From the NCBI GenBank assembly GCA_017656235.1, contig JACDOF010000008.1, positions 87,036-151,035 on the forward strand: a stretch of DNA of 64,000 nt, given 5' to 3'. This DNA is from Brevibacillus sp. Lineage in GTDB: Bacteria; Bacillota; Bacilli; Brevibacillales; Brevibacillaceae. Shown here in pieces: positions 9,444 through 18,926 of this stretch; position 1 is the stretch's first letter, and each line of letters begins with the position of its first letter. The notes under the pieces were generated by a model that was not told where the DNA came from, did not search any database, and saw nothing but the letters and a program-made list of their open reading frames with translations. A program made the position numbers and the translations under genes.

Positions 9444-9556
9444 ACAGCCCTCCCAGTGCAGGGAGGGTGCTGCCAGGGGCGTTACGCACTTCTCGCTGGC
9501 GGAGGGCTTAGTATGCGGACAAGCGACTCCAATCAGGCTGGACGAGAAGGGGCGCA
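9444..9556 (+). ncRNA. candidate structured RNA (possible HEARO/omegaRNA-like or IS-derived element)
   Basis: CAGCCCTCCC-AGTGCA-GGGAGGG(T)GCTG hairpin, CTTCTCG/CGAGAAG helix closing a segment with GCGGACAAGCGACTCCAATCAGGC; no ORF. Confidence 0.3.
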
Positions 9557-9981
9557 TTTCTTAAATTTTTCAGATTTTTAATTCAATTTACACTTGATCA
9601 AAAAAACAGTTTTATTTTATGATAGATAATACCAATTTCGAGTGATCACCCACTTTGTTTCTACACCATTTCCATCTTTTGCGTGTAACCCACCAAGAGT
9701 TCCTTCACCACGATCCGGCGGATGATGGTCGTCTGCCTGATTTCCACTATCATAGATGTTTCCCGAATCGGCAAGACAGCGTATTTTACCCCGGCGGCAG
9801 CGTGCGGCCGGAGCCGCGAGCCGTAAAGTTGGTCTAGCTGAACGAGCTGGACAATACATTGAGTAATAACGTTTCCTGAAACATAATGTGCACCAAAAAC
9901 GGCAGCCTCCGACAGGCGACAGTTCCGTTGCCCGGATGAGCGAGGCGCGTTTTTTCATTGGCGTGAAGGAGTGATTGTGAA

Positions 9982-10812
9982 ATGCTGCACATTGTCGCCT
10001 GCATCAAACAGGTGCCGGACACCAAAGTGATCAAGATGAACCCGAAGACCAATACGATGGACCGTTCCAGCGCACCCGCAATCTTGAATCCGTACGACGC
10101 CCATGCGGTGGAAGAAGCGGTTCGGTTAAAAAAGCGCTACGGCGGGACGGTATCCGTCTTGACAATGGGCCCTCCTCCGGCCGTCAAGGCGATTAAAAAG
10201 TGCATCGAAATCGGCGCCGACGAGGGCTACATGATTACAGACCGCGCCTTTGCCGGTGCTGACACTCTGGCTACCAGCTACGCCTTGACCAAAGCGCTTG
10301 AAAAGATCTCCGCCATCAAGCCGATCGACCTGATCATCTGCGGAAAGATGACCATTGACGGCGATACCGGCCAGGTGGGGCCAGGCATTGCCAGACGGCT
10401 GGACATCCCTCCGCTCACCTCTGTGAAGAAAGTGGTGGAGATCAACCGGGAAAGGGGATACGCCCTGATTCACCGCAAGCTGGAAGACGGCTACGAAGTG
10501 GTACAGTCTGCCCTGCCCTGTCTGTTATCGGTGGAAAAAGAGATTAACGAAGTGCCGTACTCCCCTCTGCCCAACATGATCAGGGCCGCCCGATACCAGC
10601 CGACGATCTGGTCCGTGGACGATCTGGAAGGGGTGGACCGCAGCCAGTTGGGACTGAAAGGCTCTCCCACCATCGTGGCCAAGGTATGGCCGCCGGAAAA
10701 ACCAAAAGGGGGGGAGATGCTGGAGGGGGAACCTGCTGAACAGGTGGCGCGGTTGATGGATATTCTGCTTGCCAAACGAGAGTTGTTTCGGGTGAAAGGG
10801 GTGGAACGATGA
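9982..10812 (+). CDS. fixA: electron transfer flavoprotein beta subunit (FixA-type)
   Basis: MLHIVACIKQVPDTKVIKMNPKTNTMDRSSAPAILNPYDAHAVEEAVRLK; first gene of etfB-etfA-fixC-fixX. Confidence 0.93.
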   Translation: MLHIVACIKQVPDTKVIKMNPKTNTMDRSSAPAILNPYDAHAVEEAVRLKKRYGGTVSVLTMGPPPAVKAIKKCIEIGADEGYMITDRAFAGADTLATSYALTKALEKISAIKPIDLIICGKMTIDGDTGQVGPGIARRLDIPPLTSVKKVVEINRERGYALIHRKLEDGYEVVQSALPCLLSVEKEINEVPYSPLPNMIRAARYQPTIWSVDDLEGVDRSQLGLKGSPTIVAKVWPPEKPKGGEMLEGEPAEQVARLMDILLAKRELFRVKGVER

Positions 10813-11840
10813 ACCTCGACGATTACTGCGGAGTATGGGTCTTTTTGGAGCACAAGGAAGGGAAAATCGTGCCCGTTTCGCTGGAACTGCTGGGAGCGGG
10901 ACGGGCGCTGGCCGACAAGCGGGGGGTACCGCTGGCCGGTCTGTTGATTGGTGACGGGGTAAAGCCGCTTGCCGGTGAGGCCATCCGTTACGGAGCAGAC
11001 ATCGTTTACCTTTATGACGATCCGATCTTTCACGACTATCGGACGGAGTCGTACATGAAAGCAGTGATCGCCTGCTGCCAAAAGTACAAACCGGAGATCT
11101 TCCTTTACGGCGCCACATCGACCGGCAAAGATCTGGCCAGCGCTGTCGCTACCGATTTGGCCACCGGGCTGACCGCCGATACCACCATGTTGGATGTTGA
11201 TATCGAGACAGGACTGCTGCTCGCGAGCAGGCCGGCATTTGGCGGCAATATCATGGCCACGATTCTTTGCAAAAAGCACAGGCCGCAAATGGCCACCGTT
11301 CGTCCCAAGGTGATGCGAGCGCTGGAACCCGACCCCGCCCGGCGCGGCCAGGTGATTGAAGAGTCGATCGCGATCAGGGAAGAAGAACTGCGAACCAAGG
11401 TGCTGAAAATTGTCCGTGAGACCACCAGCAAGCTCCGCCTCGACGAGGCTGACGTGATCGTGGCCGGCGGCAAAGGATTGGGCAGTCAGGAGGGCTTTCA
11501 ACTGATTCACCGCTTTGCCGAACGGATCGGCGCGACAGTGGGGGCAAGCCGCGATGCCGTGGAAGCGGGCTGGATTGACCACCAGCATCAGGTGGGCCAG
11601 ACCGGAGTAACGGTGACGCCCAAAATCTACTTTGCGATCGGGATTTCCGGCGCGATTCAGCACCTCGTCGGCATGCAAAACTCCGGTCTGATCATCGCCA
11701 TAAACAAAGACCCTCATGCTCCCATCTTTCAGCATTGTCACTACGGCATTGTTGGGGACGCCTTTGAAATTGTGCCGCTCTTAATGGAGGCGTTTCAGAA
11801 ACTTGTGCAGGAGGAGGTGCCACATGGCGGAAAAGTTTGA
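10809..11840 (+). CDS. fixB: electron transfer flavoprotein alpha subunit (FixB-type)
   Basis: [49 protein letters not shown]-binding signature. Confidence 0.93.
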   Translation: MNLDDYCGVWVFLEHKEGKIVPVSLELLGAGRALADKRGVPLAGLLIGDGVKPLAGEAIRYGADIVYLYDDPIFHDYRTESYMKAVIACCQKYKPEIFLYGATSTGKDLASAVATDLATGLTADTTMLDVDIETGLLLASRPAFGGNIMATILCKKHRPQMATVRPKVMRALEPDPARRGQVIEESIAIREEELRTKVLKIVRETTSKLRLDEADVIVAGGKGLGSQEGFQLIHRFAERIGATVGASRDAVEAGWIDHQHQVGQTGVTVTPKIYFAIGISGAIQHLVGMQNSGLIIAINKDPHAPIFQHCHYGIVGDAFEIVPLLMEAFQKLVQEEVPHGGKV

Positions 11841-13119
11841 TGTGATCGTTGTTGGAGCGGGTCCGGCCGGAACCTCCTGTGCATACACCTTGGCCAAGGC
11901 CGGTGTAAACGTGCTGCTGCTGGAGCGCGGCGAATACCCCGGTTCCAAAAACGTAATGGGGGGTGTCTTGTACCGCAAGATGATGGAAGACATCATCCCT
12001 GGGTTTTACAAGGAAGCACCCGTGGAACGGCCGATTGTGGAGCAGCGGTTCATGATGCTGGACAAAGAGTCGGCGCTCACCTTCAGCTACAAAGGGTTGG
12101 AATGGGGACGGGAACCGTACAACAACTTTACCGTGCTTCGGGCCAAGTTTGACCAGTGGTTTGCGGATCAGGCCGTCCGGCAGGGCGCACTCCTGGTCAA
12201 CGAGACGGTTGTGCTGGAGTGTATCGTCGAGGACGGGCGCGTTGTCGGCGTACGCACGGACCGACCAGACGGGGACGTCTACGCGGATGTGGTCGTCCTG
12301 GCCGACGGGGTGAACTCGCTGTTGGCCAAATCGCTCGGCTTTCACAAGGAATTCCGCCCGGACGAAGTGGCACTGGCGGTCATGGAAGTACTGAAACTGG
12401 ACAAAAAGACGATCGAGGACCGCTTCAATCTGGAGGCAGATCAAGGCTGCACGATTGAGATCTTTGGGGACGCCACCAAAGGCATTCTCGGCACCGCCTG
12501 GCTTTACACCAACAAAGACAGCCTGAACATCGGGGTGGGCACGATGCTCTCCGGGCTGATCAAGCACAAGCTCAAGCCGTACGAACTGCTGGAGTATGTC
12601 AAGCAGCATCCGCTGATTCGGCCGTACATTCAGGGCAGCGAACAGCAGGAATACCTGGCCCATCTCATCCCCGAAGGCGGCTATCGCTCCATGCCCAAGA
12701 TCGTCGGCAGCGGTGTGCTGGTCGTCGGTGATGCTGCTCAACTGGTCAATGCCATCCACCGCGAAGGCTCCAACATGGCGATGACTTCCGGCGTACTGGC
12801 TGCGGAAGCGATTCTCGCCGCGAAGGAAGCAGGCGATTTCTCCGAAAAAGCGCTGGACAGCTACCGCGTCAACCTGATGAACAGCTTCGTCGGTCAGGAT
12901 TTGCAAAAATACAAGGATGCGACCCACCATTTCGAGAAGTTTCCGCACTATTTTGAAGAGTACATTCCGCTGCTTACCCGGGCTGCCAGCCAGATGTTCA
13001 CGGTTGACGGCAGTTCGAAGTGGGATAAGCAGAAAAAAATCTGGCGCGACCTCGGCTCGCCGGGGAAAAAGTTCAAGATTGCCCGCGATATCTACAACGC
13101 ATGGAAGGTGATGAAGTGA
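11824..13119 (+). CDS. fixC: FAD-dependent oxidoreductase, FixC / ETF-quinone oxidoreductase family
   Basis: FDVIVVGAGPAGTSCAYTLAKAGVNVLLLERGEYPGSKNVMGGVLYRKMME. Confidence 0.92.
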   Translation: MAEKFDVIVVGAGPAGTSCAYTLAKAGVNVLLLERGEYPGSKNVMGGVLYRKMMEDIIPGFYKEAPVERPIVEQRFMMLDKESALTFSYKGLEWGREPYNNFTVLRAKFDQWFADQAVRQGALLVNETVVLECIVEDGRVVGVRTDRPDGDVYADVVVLADGVNSLLAKSLGFHKEFRPDEVALAVMEVLKLDKKTIEDRFNLEADQGCTIEIFGDATKGILGTAWLYTNKDSLNIGVGTMLSGLIKHKLKPYELLEYVKQHPLIRPYIQGSEQQEYLAHLIPEGGYRSMPKIVGSGVLVVGDAAQLVNAIHREGSNMAMTSGVLAAEAILAAKEAGDFSEKALDSYRVNLMNSFVGQDLQKYKDATHHFEKFPHYFEEYIPLLTRAASQMFTVDGSSKWDKQKKIWRDLGSPGKKFKIARDIYNAWKVMK

Positions 13120-13415
13120 TGAATGAGCCTGCCAAGGGACAGACGATTGAAGAGAAACAGTACCTGGTTCGGTTTAAGGCAGATACCCGCTCCCATCTGC
13201 ACGTGCTCGACGCCGACATCTGTGCCACCAAGTGTCCCGACAAGATCTGTACCATCTTCTGCCCCGCCGAAGTCTACAAGTGGGAAGGCATCCGCATGCA
13301 TGTCGGTTATGAAGGCTGCCACGAGTGCGGCAGCTGCCGGATCGGCTGTCCCTATGAAAATATCAAATGGGAATATCCTAAAGGTGGTCACGGGATCATC
13401 TTTAGGTTGGCCTGA
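13119..13415 (+). CDS. fixX: ferredoxin-like protein FixX
   Basis: ICATKCPDKICTIFCPAEVYKW...YEGCHECGSCRIGCPYENIKWEYPKGGHGIIFRLA; ATG overlaps fixC stop. Confidence 0.92.
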   Translation: MNEPAKGQTIEEKQYLVRFKADTRSHLHVLDADICATKCPDKICTIFCPAEVYKWEGIRMHVGYEGCHECGSCRIGCPYENIKWEYPKGGHGIIFRLA

Positions 13416-13428
13416 CCGTGAGGCCGTC

Positions 13429-13602
13429 ATGCTTGCTGTCGGGGATTGGGTGAAGTTCGCTTTGGATGGCGCACTGGGAGTCGTGCTGGACGTTCGTGAT
13501 GATCGCTGCCAGGTGATGTGGGAAGATTACTTTGTGAGCTGGGAAAAACGAGAACTCCTGCTCAAGCTGGAACAGGATAAAGAGGAAAAGCTCGGATGGT
13601 GA
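13429..13602 (+). CDS. small hypothetical protein (57 aa, SH3-like)
   Basis: MLAVGDWVKFALDGALGVVLDVRDDRCQVMWEDYFVSWEKRELLLKLEQDKEEKLGW immediately downstream of fixX. Confidence 0.55.
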   Translation: MLAVGDWVKFALDGALGVVLDVRDDRCQVMWEDYFVSWEKRELLLKLEQDKEEKLGW

Positions 13603-13752
13603 TCAAGTCTGTCAGGGTTTACTATCCTGACGGCAGACTGCCGACAAAGTGTCGTGAATAAACGAGGGGGCGTTTTCCGCGCTCACGTAAGGTGGCCGGC
13701 TGGCGAAAAACCGCCCACACTCGTCCCGTGCGTGAGCTTGAAACTTGATCAC
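13599..13752. repeat. dispersed intergenic repeat copy bounded by GTGATCAAGT/ACTTGATCAC
   Basis: 10-bp perfect terminal inverted repeats; internal GTGTCGTGAA..CGTTTTCCGCGCTCACGTAAGGTGGCC..GGCTGGCGAAAAACCGCC shared with 35856-35990. Confidence 0.65.
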
Positions 13753-13813
13753 ACCAGTTGGCAACGGAGTGAAGGGGAAAATGGCTGCTTCTCCCTATCC
13801 AGATACCCTTTGC

Positions 13814-14761
13814 CTACACGATGCCGTCAGGGTTTTCTTCCCTGACGGTTTTCTGATGAAACGCCGCCCACGTGGCGGCAAGACCTTCGCGCAGCGAGAA
13901 GCGCGGCTCCCAACCGAGTGCTGCTTTCATTTTTTCATTGGACAGGCAGCTGTGGCGAATGTCACCCGGCCGTGGCGGGCCGTACCGACGTTCAATCGGT
14001 CTGCCGGAAACGTACTCCAGTTCGTTGATCAACTGATTGATCGAAGTCGGCACCCCTGTACTCAGATTGAGCACGGTGTTGTCTCCCCGTTCAAAAGACG
14101 TGAGGATGGCTTCTGCCACGTCGCCGACGTAGATAAAGTCGCGGGTCTGCTCTCCGTCTCCGTTGATCGTGAGCGGTTTTCCCTGCAGGATTTGTTCCAG
14201 AAAGATGGCGACGACACCGCCATCCGCCTTGGCCAGTTGGCGCGGGCCGTACACGTTGGCAAAGCGGAATGCTGTAAAGGGGAGCCCGTACAAATGATGA
14301 TAGACGGCCAGATATCCTTCGCCAGCGTACTTGCTGACGGCATAGGGGGAGAGCAGGCGGCCGGCCATCTCTTCGACGATGGGGACGCGGTCCGGTTCCC
14401 CGTAAACGGCGGCAGAGGAAGCGTAGATCACTTTTTGCACCTGCTCCTGTCTGGCCGCTTCCAACAGCCTGAGCAGCCCCAGGATGTTCACCCGGGCATC
14501 AAAGCCCGGGTCGCGGACAGAAACCGGTACGACGCTTTGCGCTGCGAGGTGAACGATAATGTCTGGCCGCTCCGCTTTGATGAGGTCATGCAATCCTTCG
14601 TCGCAAATGTCCAAACGGTAGAAGACCGCTCCTTCCGGTATCGACTGCTGCTGCCCGCTGCCCAAATTGTCGACCACAATGGCGCGATGGCCTTCAGCGA
14701 GCAGCCTCTCAACAAGATGGGAGCCGATAAAACCGGCTCCCCCCGTCACCAGCACGTTCAT
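13814..14761 (-). CDS. NAD-dependent epimerase/dehydratase (UDP-glucose 4-epimerase-like)
   Basis: MNVLVTGGAGFIGSHLVERLLAEGHRAIVVDNLGSG; YAVSKYAGE catalytic YxxxK. Confidence 0.9.
   Translation of the reverse strand: MNVLVTGGAGFIGSHLVERLLAEGHRAIVVDNLGSGQQQSIPEGAVFYRLDICDEGLHDLIKAERPDIIVHLAAQSVVPVSVRDPGFDARVNILGLLRLLEAARQEQVQKVIYASSAAVYGEPDRVPIVEEMAGRLLSPYAVSKYAGEGYLAVYHHLYGLPFTAFRFANVYGPRQLAKADGGVVAIFLEQILQGKPLTINGDGEQTRDFIYVGDVAEAILTSFERGDNTVLNLSTGVPTSINQLINELEYVSGRPIERRYGPPRPGDIRHSCLSNEKMKAALGWEPRFSLREGLAATWAAFHQKTVREENPDGIV
13824..13852 (+). terminator. intrinsic terminator for the fix operon direction, lying in the 3' end of the convergent epimerase gene
   Basis: CCGTCAGGG-TTTTCTT-CCCTGACGG followed by TTTT. 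Confidence 0.7.
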
Positions 14762-15939
14762 GGGTTCACACTCCTGTCAGGCAGGCGGCGCTTGGCGGTC
14801 AGGGAACGGTAGAGAGCGACCGTTTGCGCCGTCATCTGTTCAATCGTAAATGATTGTTTCAGCTTGTAAAATGCGGCGGCAGCCAGTTCGGCGCGCAGGT
14901 CAGCATCTTCGGCGATTCGCTGCATTGCCTGCGCCAACTGATCAGCGGAAGCGGACGGGACGAGCAAACCAGTCCGTTCCGGTTCAACGAATTCTTTAAT
15001 GCCGCCGACTGCTGTGGCCACAATGGGTACCTCTGAAGCGACGGCCTCCAGGACTGTGTAGGCCAGCCCCTCGTGCAGCGACGACATCACAAACGCATCA
15101 AAAGTGTGCAGACATGCGGGAATGTCACTGCGAAACCCGGTAAAGACGACTTGTTCTCTTACTCCCAGTCGTTCAGCGGTTTCTTCCAACAGAGAGCGCT
15201 CCGGACCATCGCCGATCATGACCAGCCTTGCGGACAGCGGGGCAAGGCGCTTGGCGGCTTGGGCAAAGGCTTCGATCATGTAGGAAAGCCCCTTGACCGG
15301 TACGAAACGGGCGACTGTACCGTAGACGAAGGCATCTTCGGGGATGCCCCATTCACTGCGCAGCCGGGTCCGGTTCACTTCACGCTGCCCGGTGCAGCGA
15401 AACGGTTTGATATTGATGCCGTTGTAGATCAAACTGACCTTTTCCCGGGCAATCCCTTCTTTATGTAAAATGTCCTGTATTGCCGTGCTGACCGCGATGA
15501 AGTGATGGGATAAAGGGCGTGTCAGCTTCTCCATCAACGAGACGATCAGGTAGGCCAACGGCTGGACATAGTCGTAGCGCAGGTAGCTGTGCACGGTAGT
15601 CAGCACGGCAGAGCCGCTGCCGCGTGCGGCAAGACGGGCAAAGAAGTTGGCTTTTACCCCGTGCGAATGGACGATGTCCGGCTGGTAGCTGCGCATCACC
15701 TGCTTGAGTCCGCCCAGCAGGCGAATGTCAAAACGTCCGTACTGGTTCAGCACAACCACCGGGATGCCGGCGTCGCGCAGTTTGCCGGCAAAGACGGAAT
15801 CGTAGAAACAGACTACCTGTGCCGCAAATTCGTCTTGCGGGATGGACGAGAGCAGGTTGAGAATATGCTGTTCGGCTCCTCCGAATTCTCCTCCACCAAT
15901 CACATGGAGGACGCGCGTTTTGCTGTTCATCTGATCCAC
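14758..15939 (-). CDS. glycosyltransferase family 4
   Basis: VLHVIGGGEFGGAEQHILNLL; SSLHEGLAYTVLEAVASEVPIVATAVGGIKEFVE (EX7E motif). Confidence 0.9.
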   Translation of the reverse strand: MDQMNSKTRVLHVIGGGEFGGAEQHILNLLSSIPQDEFAAQVVCFYDSVFAGKLRDAGIPVVVLNQYGRFDIRLLGGLKQVMRSYQPDIVHSHGVKANFFARLAARGSGSAVLTTVHSYLRYDYVQPLAYLIVSLMEKLTRPLSHHFIAVSTAIQDILHKEGIAREKVSLIYNGINIKPFRCTGQREVNRTRLRSEWGIPEDAFVYGTVARFVPVKGLSYMIEAFAQAAKRLAPLSARLVMIGDGPERSLLEETAERLGVREQVVFTGFRSDIPACLHTFDAFVMSSLHEGLAYTVLEAVASEVPIVATAVGGIKEFVEPERTGLLVPSASADQLAQAMQRIAEDADLRAELAAAAFYKLKQSFTIEQMTAQTVALYRSLTAKRRLPDRSVNP

Positions 15940-16054
15940 CCGAACCTTTCAACAGACCATTTTCACTATAGCAGATGGCAGAGGGATTCGCAATAAAACA
16001 AGAGATATGGTATGGTAATTACGGTACTTACACACGGATGAGGAAGAGCGGACG

Positions 16055-17419
16055 ATGAGTGAAACCAAAAACGTACTGATTGTAGCTTACGGATTTCCGC
16101 CGATTGGCGGCGGCGGGGTACCGCGGCCGCTCAAGATGGCCAAGTACCTGGGTGAGTTCGGGTGGCGCGTGCACGTGCTGACGGTTGATCCGACTTACCA
16201 TGCCACATTGGACCATTCGCTGCTGGCGGAGGTACCGTCTGAGGTAAACATCTACCGGGCCAGGGAACTGCCGCTGCTTCCCCGCCCGGCCCAGCCTGCA
16301 AAAATGCCGGCGGCCGGTTCGCAATCGGCTGGAGGCCTGTCATTTGCAGCCCGCTGCAAACAGCAGGTGATTTCTGTCTTGAAAAAAGCAAAACCGTACC
16401 TGTTGATTCCCGATGACAACATCCTCTGGTATCCGGCCGCTGTGAAGCTGGGACGGGAAATCATGCGCCGGGAGAAGATTGACGTGATTTTCTCCACATC
16501 GGGTCCTGCCACAGACCATTTGGTGGCGCGCAAGCTGGTGGAAGCCCATCCCTGCAAGTGGATCGTCGATTTTCGCGATCCCTGGACGCAGAATATGCAC
16601 CGCTCAGGCATTGCCTGGCGCGACCGGCTGGAAGAGAGGATGGAAGCGGACGTGATCAGTCGCGCTGACGCGGTGACAACGGTTACGGCCAAGTTTGCCG
16701 AGAACTTCCGGCAAAAGTACGGGACCGCGATCAAACGGTTGGAGTTGATATACAACGGCTTTGACCGGGCCGACTTCGCCGACCTCCAGCCGGCCGAACG
16801 GAGCGACGGGAAGTTCCGCGCCGTTTATGCCGGGATTTTCTATCAGAAGCGAAATCCGCGCCTTCTGCTGGAAGCGGTAAAAGAGCTGATCGAGGAAGGA
16901 CGCGTCAAGCGGGAAGAGATCCTGCTTTCGTTTGCCGGAGTGTTTGACTATCCCGGTTATTCCGAAAATGCGGATTGTGTCAATCGTCTGGGCTTGGCCG
17001 ATGTCGTGGAAGTTTTGGGAAACCTGCCCCATAAAGAGGCGCTGCGCTTGATGAAAAGTGCTGACGTACTGCTCCTGGTGGGTGACGTTTCCGAAGATGC
17101 CGGCGCCTACATCCCCGGCAAGCTGTACGAGTACATGGGTGTGGGCAAACCCATCCTCGCTCTCAACATGGCGGGGGAAGCGACGGAAATCGTACAGCGC
17201 TTCCGGCTGGGTCAGGTGGCGGACCCAACTGACAAGGAGGCAGTCAAGCGGGCCTATCTGGAGATGTACGAGGATTGGCGCCGCAGGCGGGACCTGATTC
17301 AGACGGCGGAAGAGGGACAAACCGCCGATGACTTCTCCGAGCGGGTCAAGCCGTACGAACGAAGAGAGCAGGCGAGGCAGCTTGCCCGGTTGATGGACGA
17401 ACTGACGGGCAGGGAGTAG
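16055..17419 (+). CDS. glycosyltransferase (GT4-like)
   Basis: VLIVAYGFPPIGGGGVPRPLKMAKYLGEFGWRVHVLTVDP; KLYEYMGVGKPILAL. Confidence 0.85.
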   Translation: MSETKNVLIVAYGFPPIGGGGVPRPLKMAKYLGEFGWRVHVLTVDPTYHATLDHSLLAEVPSEVNIYRARELPLLPRPAQPAKMPAAGSQSAGGLSFAARCKQQVISVLKKAKPYLLIPDDNILWYPAAVKLGREIMRREKIDVIFSTSGPATDHLVARKLVEAHPCKWIVDFRDPWTQNMHRSGIAWRDRLEERMEADVISRADAVTTVTAKFAENFRQKYGTAIKRLELIYNGFDRADFADLQPAERSDGKFRAVYAGIFYQKRNPRLLLEAVKELIEEGRVKREEILLSFAGVFDYPGYSENADCVNRLGLADVVEVLGNLPHKEALRLMKSADVLLLVGDVSEDAGAYIPGKLYEYMGVGKPILALNMAGEATEIVQRFRLGQVADPTDKEAVKRAYLEMYEDWRRRRDLIQTAEEGQTADDFSERVKPYERREQARQLARLMDELTGRE

Positions 17420-17617
17420 GGGCAAAAAAGGTGGATGGAGAGGATGTGCCAGGCTGTACATCCTCTTTCGTCGTCTATTCCTTCACGGATGGCTGCTCTT
17501 TTGGAATTGTCGTCGGGTCGGATTTTCAATCGACGGCTGATATGGTATTGTAAACAAGTGAGTTTGCTGGAACTGTTGGGTATACGCGAAGTGTTCGGAA
17601 AAGGAGGAACCAAAAAG

Positions 17618-18109
17618 ATGCGCCTGATTGACAACCAAGGCCGACTTTTCGGAAAAGTGAACCTGATCGATTTCCTGCTGATTCTTGTTGTCTTGGGGGC
17701 GGTGGCGTTTGGCGTCTACAAAATGACGCAAGGGGAAGTGGTGATTAACGCCCCGGAAAAAACCGTGACCGTGCAATTCTACGGTAATGCCCTCTATCCG
17801 TTTGTCGTCGAGAATATAAAAGAGGGCGATACCATCCGTTCCCTCGAGTCAAACGATGTGATCGGAAAAATTGTCAAGATTGACGAGGTTAAAGAAGCGA
17901 TCAACCTTGTTTCCACCGCCGACGGACGAACCGTCATCAGCGAAATTCCCGATAAGTACAGTATCTACTTCACTGTGGAAGGAAAAGCGAGTCTGGTCAA
18001 CAACATTTTGCAGGCGGGCAGCACGCCGCTGTTGGCCGGACATGAGCTGAAGATCAAAGGGACAAGCTTTACGATGTTCAGCGTCATTTCCAAGGTGCAA
18101 ACAAAGTAA
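17618..18109 (+). CDS. DUF4330-type membrane-anchored protein
   Basis: MRLIDNQGRLFGKVNLIDFLLILVVLGAVAFGVYKM; start at ATG 17618. Confidence 0.75.
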   Translation: MRLIDNQGRLFGKVNLIDFLLILVVLGAVAFGVYKMTQGEVVINAPEKTVTVQFYGNALYPFVVENIKEGDTIRSLESNDVIGKIVKIDEVKEAINLVSTADGRTVISEIPDKYSIYFTVEGKASLVNNILQAGSTPLLAGHELKIKGTSFTMFSVISKVQTK

Positions 18110-18127
18110 CAAGAGGGAGAAAAGCCC

Positions 18128-18619
18128 ATGCAAAAGTCTGTCCGAATCCGGCCCATCCGGCTGATCTGGCTCGTTTTGCTGCTGTCCGTGCTCGGCTGGT
18201 TGACGGCGGAGAAACTGGCGGTGCGCTCCCACTTGGGGGAAGGTCCCCGTCAGACCCTGATTACCGTCTCGGTCGAAAGTGTACCGAAGTTTGTGGCCGA
18301 CGCGATTCTCGTCGGTGATCGTGTTCACAGGAAAAACGACCAGAACCAACTGTTCGGCACGATCGTTGATGTGCAGGTGAAACCGGCCAAGGTGCCCGCG
18401 GTCAACCAGACGACCGGCGAGACGAAGCTGGGGATTGCCCCCGAGCACTATGACGTGTTTGTGACCATTGAAGCAACCACGTCCCGTTCGCCGTATGGCA
18501 ACACCCTGATTAACAACGCTGTGATCGAACTGAACCAATACCTTCCGCTGTGGACCAATCACGCTTCGATCAAGACGCGCGTGATCGGAATCGAGGACAA
18601 AAAGGAGGGGAGCGGTTGA
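18128..18619 (+). CDS. DUF4330-like membrane-anchored protein (second, diverged copy)
   Basis: N-terminal TM anchor; same size and context as the preceding gene. Confidence 0.6.
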   Translation: MQKSVRIRPIRLIWLVLLLSVLGWLTAEKLAVRSHLGEGPRQTLITVSVESVPKFVADAILVGDRVHRKNDQNQLFGTIVDVQVKPAKVPAVNQTTGETKLGIAPEHYDVFVTIEATTSRSPYGNTLINNAVIELNQYLPLWTNHASIKTRVIGIEDKKEGSG

Positions 18620-18921
18620 TGCTGGAATGGGTGGAACGCGTGATTCGCGCTTCCTGGCAGCAGCGCTTGAAAACGATGCTGACTGCCGATTCGTACTGGG
18701 TGTATGTGGCGGTAGTCGTGTTTGTGACCAGTCTGCTCCACCAGATCGTCCTGTACATGTTTCAAGCCTATGTGATCTCGCTCTTGTTCACACTTGCCTC
18801 GGTAGTGGTCGGTGCGATTTTGTTTGCCATCAGGTACGACAACAGGCGGGAATGGCTGGAGGGAAGCCTGCCAATCCGCACGTGTATCGAGCTTTGGAAC
18901 CACGATGAAGACGAGGAGTAA
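18619..18921 (+). CDS. small membrane protein
   Basis: RBS GGAGGGG; two predicted TM segments; overlaps the upstream stop. Confidence 0.65.
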   Translation: MLEWVERVIRASWQQRLKTMLTADSYWVYVAVVVFVTSLLHQIVLYMFQAYVISLLFTLASVVVGAILFAIRYDNRREWLEGSLPIRTCIELWNHDEDEE

Positions 18922-18926
18922 AGGGT

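Noticed and set aside
9617-9958. Minus-strand ORF of 113 aa between the glycine-zipper gene and fixA
   Set aside because: No RBS, no recognisable domain; a competing short frame on the same strand is equally plausible, so coding status cannot be supported.
10491-11741. Long antisense ORF (416 aa) opposite fixA/fixB
   Set aside because: Shadow ORF of high-GC coding sequence; low-complexity His/Arg/Gln-rich translation, no family resemblance; the sense frames are clear ETF subunits.
11692-12948. Antisense ORF (418 aa) opposite fixC
   Set aside because: Same artefact; sense strand is an unmistakable FAD oxidoreductase.
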